Below are positions 15,322-19,632 of a stretch of 19,632 bases of DNA, piece after piece (within the stretch, counting starts at the first letter, position 1; each line of letters starts with the position of its first letter). This DNA is from Kiloniellaceae bacterium (GTDB lineage: Bacteria > Pseudomonadota > Alphaproteobacteria > Kiloniellales > Kiloniellaceae). The stretch is from positions 1-19,632 of the forward strand of contig JAJFGM010000691.1 in NCBI GenBank assembly GCA_021776145.1. The letters are read 5' to 3'. The notes beneath the pieces were generated by a model. It was not told the origin of the DNA. It did not search any database and was given only the letters and a program-made list of their open reading frames with translations. The translations under genes were made by a program, and so were the position numbers.

Positions 15322-15783
15322 ATGCTCAACGTAGGCGACCAAGCACCTGATTTTACAGCCGAAACCGACGGCCATGGCGAGTTGACCCTGTCCTCGTTGC
15401 GCGGCAGGAAAGTCGTGCTCTATTTTTACCCCAAGGACATGACGCCGGGCTGCACCACGGAATCCTGCGAGTTCCGCGACACCCATCCCGACTTCGCCAA
15501 GGTCGCGGCCGAGGTTGTCGGCGTGTCGCGCGACACCGTGAAACGGCACGACAAATTCAAAGCCAAGTACGGACTGCCCTTCACCCTGGTCTCGGACGAG
15601 GACGGTTCAATCTGCGAGGCCTATGGCACCTGGGTCGAGAAGTCGCTCTACAGCAGGAAATACATGGGCATCGAACGCGCAACCTTCCTGATCGACGAAG
15701 CCGGCGGTGTGCGGCACATCTGGCGCAAGGTCAAGGTCAAGGGTCACGTCGACGCGGTTCTCGCGGCGGCCGGCGAAGCGTGA
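15322..15783 (+). CDS. bcp: Thioredoxin-dependent thiol peroxidase (Bcp/PrxQ peroxiredoxin)
   Basis: Bcp reduces hydrogen peroxide and lipid hydroperoxides with electrons from thioredoxin. The 153-residue protein is of normal length. It begins MLNVGDQAPDFTAET. The active site is FYPKDMTPGCTTESCEF: peroxidatic C44 and resolving C49 in the C-x4-C spacing of atypical 2-Cys PrxQ enzymes. GVSRDTVKRHDKFKAKYGLPF and the Arg in GIERATFLID (ERATFLI) complete the family pattern. The frame is open far upstream (to 14782) but homology starts at ATG 15322. The ribosome site is poor. Its stop is 10 bp before the DUF455 gene, suggesting one transcript. Confidence 0.95.
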   Translation: MLNVGDQAPDFTAETDGHGELTLSSLRGRKVVLYFYPKDMTPGCTTESCEFRDTHPDFAKVAAEVVGVSRDTVKRHDKFKAKYGLPFTLVSDEDGSICEAYGTWVEKSLYSRKYMGIERATFLIDEAGGVRHIWRKVKVKGHVDAVLAAAGEA

Positions 15784-15793
15784 GACCCCCTAC

Positions 15794-16630
15794 ATGCCTG
15801 AAGTGAGCCGCACGCGTGAAGCGAGCCGCGTGCCTGACGCCAGCCTCAGCGCCGCCGCCGTCGCCGTGTTGACAACGGCTGACGCGGCGGCGAAGGCGCG
15901 CTTGAGTCGCGCCACGGCGGCAGCCTGGCGGCGCGGAGAGTCAGCCGATATCGGCACGCACCGGCCGCCGCAAGAACCGGGACGGCCGGCGCGGCCGGAA
16001 CTGAAGTCGCCGCGCGAGATGCCGCGCCGCCGCGTCGGCAGCGGCGCGCGCGGCCGCGGCGCCTTGCTGCACGCCCTCGCACATATCGAACTCAACGCCA
16101 TCGATCTGGCATGGGACATCGTCGCCCGTTTCACCGACCAAGAACTGCCACGCGCCTTCTACGACGACTGGGTCGGGGTCGCCGACGAGGAAGCCCGGCA
16201 CTTCACCCTGCTGTCCGGGCGGTTGGCGGAACTGGACATGACCTACGGCGATCTGCCGGCACATGCCGGCCTGTGGCAGGCGGCGCTCGACACGCGCCAG
16301 GATCTTTTGGTGCGCCTCGCCGTGGTGCCCTTGGTCTTCGAGGCACGCGGATTGGACGTAACCCCCGGCATGATCGCCAAGTTCGAACAGGCCGGCGACA
16401 GCGTCAGCGCCGATATCCTGCGGATCATCTATAGGGACGAGATTGGCCACGTGGCGGTCGGCAAACGCTGGTTCGACTTCGTTGCCGCGGCACGCGGATT
16501 GGATGCCGCCAAGACCTGGCGGGAACTGGTGCGAATCCATTACAAGGGCAGACTTAAAGCCCCCTTCAACACCGCCGGGCGCGCCGCCGCCGGAATGCCG
16601 GAAGATCTCTATAGCCCACTCGCAGAATGA
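15794..16630 (+). CDS. Ferritin-like di-iron protein, DUF455 family
   Basis: A 278-residue protein with a four-helix ferritin-like core after a disordered, Ala/Arg-rich N-terminus of about 85 residues. Di-iron ligands can be placed at E99 (AHIELNAID), E132 or E133 with H136 (DEEARHF), E183 (VFEARGLD) and E216 with H219 (YRDEIGHVAVGKRWF). The GRPARPEL and PRRR stretch before the core is typical of DUF455. Members resemble MiaE-type hydroxylases, but the substrate is unknown. ATG 15794 is chosen because homology does not reach into the upstream overlap with bcp; no good ribosome site is visible, so translation may be coupled to bcp, whose stop is 10 bp upstream. Iron-dependent, oxygen-using chemistry suits the redox theme of the block. 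Confidence 0.87.
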   Translation: MPEVSRTREASRVPDASLSAAAVAVLTTADAAAKARLSRATAAAWRRGESADIGTHRPPQEPGRPARPELKSPREMPRRRVGSGARGRGALLHALAHIELNAIDLAWDIVARFTDQELPRAFYDDWVGVADEEARHFTLLSGRLAELDMTYGDLPAHAGLWQAALDTRQDLLVRLAVVPLVFEARGLDVTPGMIAKFEQAGDSVSADILRIIYRDEIGHVAVGKRWFDFVAAARGLDAAKTWRELVRIHYKGRLKAPFNTAGRAAAGMPEDLYSPLAE

Positions 16631-16711
16631 CTTAACGCTTGCGGCCAGAGCCGCGGCGGGATGAACTTGATCACGACGAATTGCCGGAGCGGCAAGCTCA
16701 GGTGTCCCGAC

Positions 16712-16718
16712 AAAGGAG
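16712..16718 (+). promoter_or_regulatory. Ribosome binding site that supports a TTG start at 16727
   Basis: AAAGGAG lies 8 bases before TTG 16727, which is in frame with the downstream gene. The rival ATG at 16661 has only a GGCGGG touching the start codon. The site therefore argues for the shorter protein. Confidence 0.6.
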
Positions 16719-16726
16719 CCGCGCCC

Positions 16727-17515
16727 TTGTATCGCTATGCCCAGAACAACGTTCAGCTTTACGAACAGATGCGCCGCACCGGTCACGGTGACGAAGACCT
16801 GCGCCACCTTGCCACGGCCTACGACTTCGCCTTGAAGCTCTTCGCCGGGCGTTATCGTGGATCCGGCAAGCCTTTTCTAGACCATCTCGTCGGCACCGCG
16901 AGCGTGCTTGTGCAGCACGGTGCCGCCCTGCCAACGGTCTTGGCCGGCTTGATGCACGCCGCCTACCGCCACGCCGAATGGGGCACTGGCCGGCGCGGCA
17001 TCACACAGGCCAGGCGCGACGGCCTGAGCGCGGTCATCGGCCGCGAAGCCGAGGCCTTGGTGTTTCGCTACGACACCTTTGACTGGGACCGCTTGAAACG
17101 TGAACCGATCCCCGAGGTGATCGCCGGGATGGACGAAATCGGGCGTCAGGCGACGCTCATGCATTTGGCGAACGATTTAGAAGAATCCGTTGATCGCGCA
17201 CTGCTTTATTGCGGGCCCGAAATTCTCGATGAGCATGTGGAGTGGTTGCCCTACTGGGCGGAAACAGCAAAGGCCATGGGCCTGCCCGAGATCGCCGAGG
17301 AACTGCAGGCGGCCCTGCGCGACACCACGGCCGGCGCGCCGCCGGAGTATTTACCGGGCCAGCGCCGCTGGCCGCACACCCTGGCGCCGCTCTCGCATAG
17401 CATGCGCTTCCTCTATTTCTTGCTTCGCGTCGCCAACGCCGTGCAGCGTCGTCTGCCGGGGGCGGCAGGCGCGCCCGTGAACCTGGTGGGGCACAGGCAT
17501 CGGCACCGGCCATGA
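16727..17515 (+). CDS. DUF6817/HD-like domain protein
   Basis: A 262-residue protein (284 if ATG 16661 is used). Residues about 47-86 carry an HD-phosphohydrolase-like pattern: SGKPFLDHLVGTASVLVQHG (H53) and VLAGLMHAAYRHAEWG (H77). This matches what I recall of DUF6817, a family with an H..G..LLDHL.GT and GL.H..Y pattern. The middle has LMHLANDLEE, which could provide further metal ligands. A nucleotide or phosphate-ester substrate is possible but not shown. The C-terminus ends in a His/Arg-rich tail (VGHRHRHRP). It follows the DUF455 gene by about 100 bp and precedes the Rieske gene by 140 bp, all in one direction. It could be the first gene of the Rieske-pseI unit. Function unknown. Confidence 0.72.
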   Translation: MYRYAQNNVQLYEQMRRTGHGDEDLRHLATAYDFALKLFAGRYRGSGKPFLDHLVGTASVLVQHGAALPTVLAGLMHAAYRHAEWGTGRRGITQARRDGLSAVIGREAEALVFRYDTFDWDRLKREPIPEVIAGMDEIGRQATLMHLANDLEESVDRALLYCGPEILDEHVEWLPYWAETAKAMGLPEIAEELQAALRDTTAGAPPEYLPGQRRWPHTLAPLSHSMRFLYFLLRVANAVQRRLPGAAGAPVNLVGHRHRHRP

Positions 17516-17534
17516 CACGCCAGCCATGACACGC
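17509..17534 (+). repeat. 12-bp direct repeat at the end of the DUF6817-like gene
   Basis: GCCATGACACGC occurs at 17509-17520 and again at 17523-17534, two bases apart. The first copy contains the stop codon (17513-17515). It may be a small duplication; no role can be assigned. Confidence 0.6.
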
Positions 17535-17655
17535 TGACCATAACCACGCGGCAGGGAATCTTGATGGCCTGGCAACCAATCGGTGATATCCCTGATGGAA
17601 TGGCGCCGGACCGTCCTGTCGGGGCGAAAGCGTCTGGACCAGCGAGTTTGGGCTG

Positions 17656-18816
17656 ATGAAGCCAGAAGGCGAAACAGAAGAAGCCGCAACGGCGCAGCCC
17701 GAAGCACGGGAAAGCCGCCTCGACCCGGCGCTCTACTCCGCGGCCGAGGCCTTTGAACGCGAACAGGAAACGGTCTTCGAACGGGCCTGGATTTACGTTG
17801 GTTTACGCGACGAACTGGCGCGGCATCAGGACTTCATCACCAAACAAATCGGCCGCCATTCCGTCGTCGTCCAAAATTTCAACGGCGAGCTCAGAGCGCT
17901 GCATAATGTCTGCTCGCACCGTTTTGCGCGCATTCAGCGAGCGCAATGCGGCAACCGTCCCTTGAGCTGCCCCTATCATGGCTGGACCTACGACGCCGAT
18001 GGCGTGCCGCTCGGCATCCCCGGCAACAAGGACTTCTTCGGCTTCGATCGCGCCGGCAAACAGGCCCGCGCCCTGCGCCGCTTCGCGCTTGAGGCCTGCG
18101 GCCGTTTCGTCTTCGTGCGCGTCGCCGACGAGGGACCGGATTTAAAGACATTCCTCGGTGCTTATCACGACCTGCTCGAACACCTGTCGGAAACTTTTGG
18201 CGGTGAGTTCGCGGCGGGGACTCTGCCGTGGGCGGCCAATTGGAAAATTGGCGTCGAAAGTGTGCTCGAGGTCTACCACGTGCGGGCGGTGCATCCCGAA
18301 ACTTTCCAGCCCTTCACGAAAGACGACTGGATCTGCAGTTATGAAGCCGACCATTCCAGCGGCCTGACCTATCTGTCCGACAGCAGTCAGCGCTGGTGGG
18401 ATGGGGTCGCGCGGCGCTTGAAACTGGCCCCCAGCCAACGCCTGCGCGACTACGATCATTTTTTCATTTTCCCCAATTTGGCGATCGGCCTGACCAACGG
18501 CGCGCTGATGAGCGTCCAGACCTATGAGCCCAAGTCGGCCGAGAGCTGCAGCCTCGCCTTCAAGCTCTACCTGGCCGACCGAAACCAGGCTGCCGATCGC
18601 GAGGCGGCGATTTTTCGCGCCGCGACGGCTTCGCTCGCCGAGTTCAACCTACAAGTCCTGGACGAGGATCGCGAGATCGCCGAGACGGTGCAAATCGGCT
18701 CTCGCCAGGTCGGACGGCGCGCCGTTTACGGCGCCAACGAGGGGCGCATCATGCATTTCCATCGGGCCTACCTTGACCGGCTCGACGCCGGAACGCCACG
18801 AGCGAGCGTGCCATGA
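17656..18816 (+). CDS. Rieske non-haem iron oxygenase, alpha-subunit type
   Basis: A 386-residue protein with the two-domain layout of ring-hydroxylating oxygenase alpha subunits. The Rieske [2Fe-2S] ligands are C86-x-H88 (NVCSHRFARI) and C105-x2-H108 (SCPYHGWTYD). The mononuclear iron ligands are H208 and H213 (EVYHVRAVHPETF), with D338 in the VLDEDREIAETVQIG stretch as the likely carboxylate. Such enzymes hydroxylate or demethylate small molecules with O2 and electrons from a reductase; no reductase gene is in the window. Its stop overlaps the start of pseI by 4 bp (ATGA), so the two are almost certainly co-translated. A role in tailoring a sugar is therefore worth testing. CMP-sialic acid hydroxylase is also a Rieske enzyme, though of a different type. 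The ribosome site of ATG 17656 is weak. Substrate unknown. Confidence 0.88.
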   Translation: MKPEGETEEAATAQPEARESRLDPALYSAAEAFEREQETVFERAWIYVGLRDELARHQDFITKQIGRHSVVVQNFNGELRALHNVCSHRFARIQRAQCGNRPLSCPYHGWTYDADGVPLGIPGNKDFFGFDRAGKQARALRRFALEACGRFVFVRVADEGPDLKTFLGAYHDLLEHLSETFGGEFAAGTLPWAANWKIGVESVLEVYHVRAVHPETFQPFTKDDWICSYEADHSSGLTYLSDSSQRWWDGVARRLKLAPSQRLRDYDHFFIFPNLAIGLTNGALMSVQTYEPKSAESCSLAFKLYLADRNQAADREAAIFRAATASLAEFNLQVLDEDREIAETVQIGSRQVGRRAVYGANEGRIMHFHRAYLDRLDAGTPRASVP

Positions 18817-19632
18817 GCGGGGGCGACATAAGCAACGCCCAGCCCTGCTCATTCGAAATCGCCGGCACGGCGGTCGGCGGTGCCGCTCCGCCTTATCTCA
18901 TCGCCGAGTTGTCGGGCAATCATGGCGGCGATATCGGACGTGCCCTGGCGATGATCGATGCCGCCGCCGAGGCCGGTGCTGACGCCGTCAAGCTTCAGAC
19001 CTATACGCCCGACACCATGACCCTGGATCACGACGGGCCAGGATTTCTGCTCGACGGCGGGCTTTGGGCCGGGCGTTCGCTCTATGACCTCTACGCCGAG
19101 GCTCATACGCCTTGGGACTGGCACCCCCGGCTCTTCGCGCGCGCCCATGAGCGCGGAATCGCTATCTTTTCCTCCCCCTTCGACAGCAGCGCGGTAGACT
19201 TGCTCGAGGATCTAGCAGTCCCGGCCTACAAGATCGCTTCTTTCGAGATCGTCGATCTGCCGCTGATCGAGCGGGTCGCCGCCTGTGGCAAGCCGACCAT
19301 CGTCTCGACCGGCATGGCGACCCTGGAAGAAATCGCCGACGCCCTGGCCACGCTGCGCAGTGCCGGCAACGATCTAGTCGCGCTGCTGCATTGTACCAGC
19401 GGCTACCCGACCCCGCTCGAGGACAGCCACCTCAGGACGCTGCCCGATCTGGCACATCGTTTCGCGACCCTGGTCGGCCTCTCCGATCACACGCCCGGGT
19501 TCGCCGCGCCGGTCGTCGCCGTGGCGCTTGGCGCCGCGATCTTAGAAAAACATTTTACCTTTGACCGTGGTGACTGTGGTGTCGATGCCGCTTTTTCGTT
19601 GGAGCCGGCCGAATTCGCCAGCATGGCGACGG
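18813..19632 (+). CDS. pseI: Pseudaminic acid synthase (NeuB family), 3' end cut by window
   Basis: PseI condenses phosphoenolpyruvate with 2,4-diacetamido-2,4,6-trideoxy-L-altrose to make pseudaminic acid, a nonulosonic sugar of flagellins, capsules and LPS. The 273 codons visible show the NeuB barrel: LIAELSGNHGGD, AGADAVKLQTYTPDTMTLD, FSSPFDSSAVDLLEDL, YKIASFEIVDLPLIE, STGMATLEEI, LHCTSGYPTP, GLSDHTPG and EKHFTFDR. KLQTYTPDTMTLD and the LWAGRSLYDLYAEAHTPW block favour PseI over sialic acid (NeuB) or legionaminic acid (LegI) synthases. The C-terminal antifreeze-like (SAF) domain lies beyond the window. The ATG overlaps the Rieske stop by 4 bp. The rest of the Pse pathway (pseB, C, H, G, F) is not present here and is expected to the right, or elsewhere. 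Confidence 0.93.
   Translation, partial: MSGGDISNAQPCSFEIAGTAVGGAAPPYLIAELSGNHGGDIGRALAMIDAAAEAGADAVKLQTYTPDTMTLDHDGPGFLLDGGLWAGRSLYDLYAEAHTPWDWHPRLFARAHERGIAIFSSPFDSSAVDLLEDLAVPAYKIASFEIVDLPLIERVAACGKPTIVSTGMATLEEIADALATLRSAGNDLVALLHCTSGYPTPLEDSHLRTLPDLAHRFATLVGLSDHTPGFAAPVVAVALGAAILEKHFTFDRGDCGVDAAFSLEPAEFASMAT

Noticed and set aside
16641..16654. GCGGC-CAGA-GCCGC hairpin after the DUF455 gene as a terminator
   Set aside because: Stem of only 5 bp with no T-run in a GC-rich region; too weak.
15941..16807. 288-codon minus-strand open frame opposite the DUF455 gene
   Set aside because: The plus strand has all the di-iron ligands of DUF455; the reverse frame is a composition effect.
1..19632. 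tRNA, rRNA, IS element, integrase, CRISPR array or riboswitch
   Set aside because: Looked for on both strands by eye; no cloverleaf, transposase, regularly spaced repeats or recognisable aptamer found.

Overview
The window is GC-rich, gene-dense DNA, by eye with strong G/C bias at third codon positions, from a Gram-negative bacterium. GlnE, UbiG, an AsmA/DUF3971 envelope protein, a DUF455 ferritin-like protein and the style of the molybdenum hydroxylase genes fit an alphaproteobacterium, perhaps a Rhodospirillales-like marine or soil lineage. That assignment is inference. I see no tRNA, rRNA, IS element, integrase or CRISPR array, and no stretch over 300 bases lacks a gene.

Layout. (1) 1-2386, minus strand: a xanthine dehydrogenase-family operon. 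An FAD subunit overlaps by 4 bp a fused [2Fe-2S]/molybdopterin subunit that runs off the left edge. Upstream lies a sigma70-like promoter overlapped by a near-perfect GTATAC-centred palindrome. (2) 2437-5775, minus: a large AsmA/DUF3971 envelope protein, divergent from (3) glnE (5900-8878, plus), the bifunctional glutamine synthetase adenylyltransferase. (4) 8967-15783: a photo-oxidative/peroxide-stress neighbourhood with DNA photolyase, a DUF393 (DCC) protein, a CIA30 protein with a twin-arginine leader, UbiG, a secreted Cys glutathione peroxidase, a secreted fasciclin (FAS1) protein, a CsgA-like short-chain dehydrogenase, an unknown 140-residue protein and a Bcp-type peroxiredoxin. (5) 15794-17515: a DUF455 ferritin-like di-iron protein and a DUF6817/HD-like protein. 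(6) 17656-end: a Rieske oxygenase overlapping by 4 bp a pseudaminic acid synthase (PseI), which looks like the start of a nonulosonic-acid glycan locus.

The most interesting signal is regulatory. Four starts in region 4 carry a TGATCC-like -35 box followed, 18 bp on, by a -10-like hexamer: photolyase (TGATCC-N18-TTCAAT), DUF393-CIA30 (AGATCC-N18-TACATA), GPx-ubiG (TGATCC-N18-TACATA, minus strand) and fasciclin (TGATCC-N18-TATCTT). This resembles the promoters of the RpoE/ChrR (ECF11) singlet-oxygen sigma factor of Rhodobacter, whose regulon includes a photolyase. I infer that this block is a compact light/singlet-oxygen regulon joining DNA repair, quinone synthesis, peroxide removal and envelope proteins. 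The sigma factor itself is not in the window.
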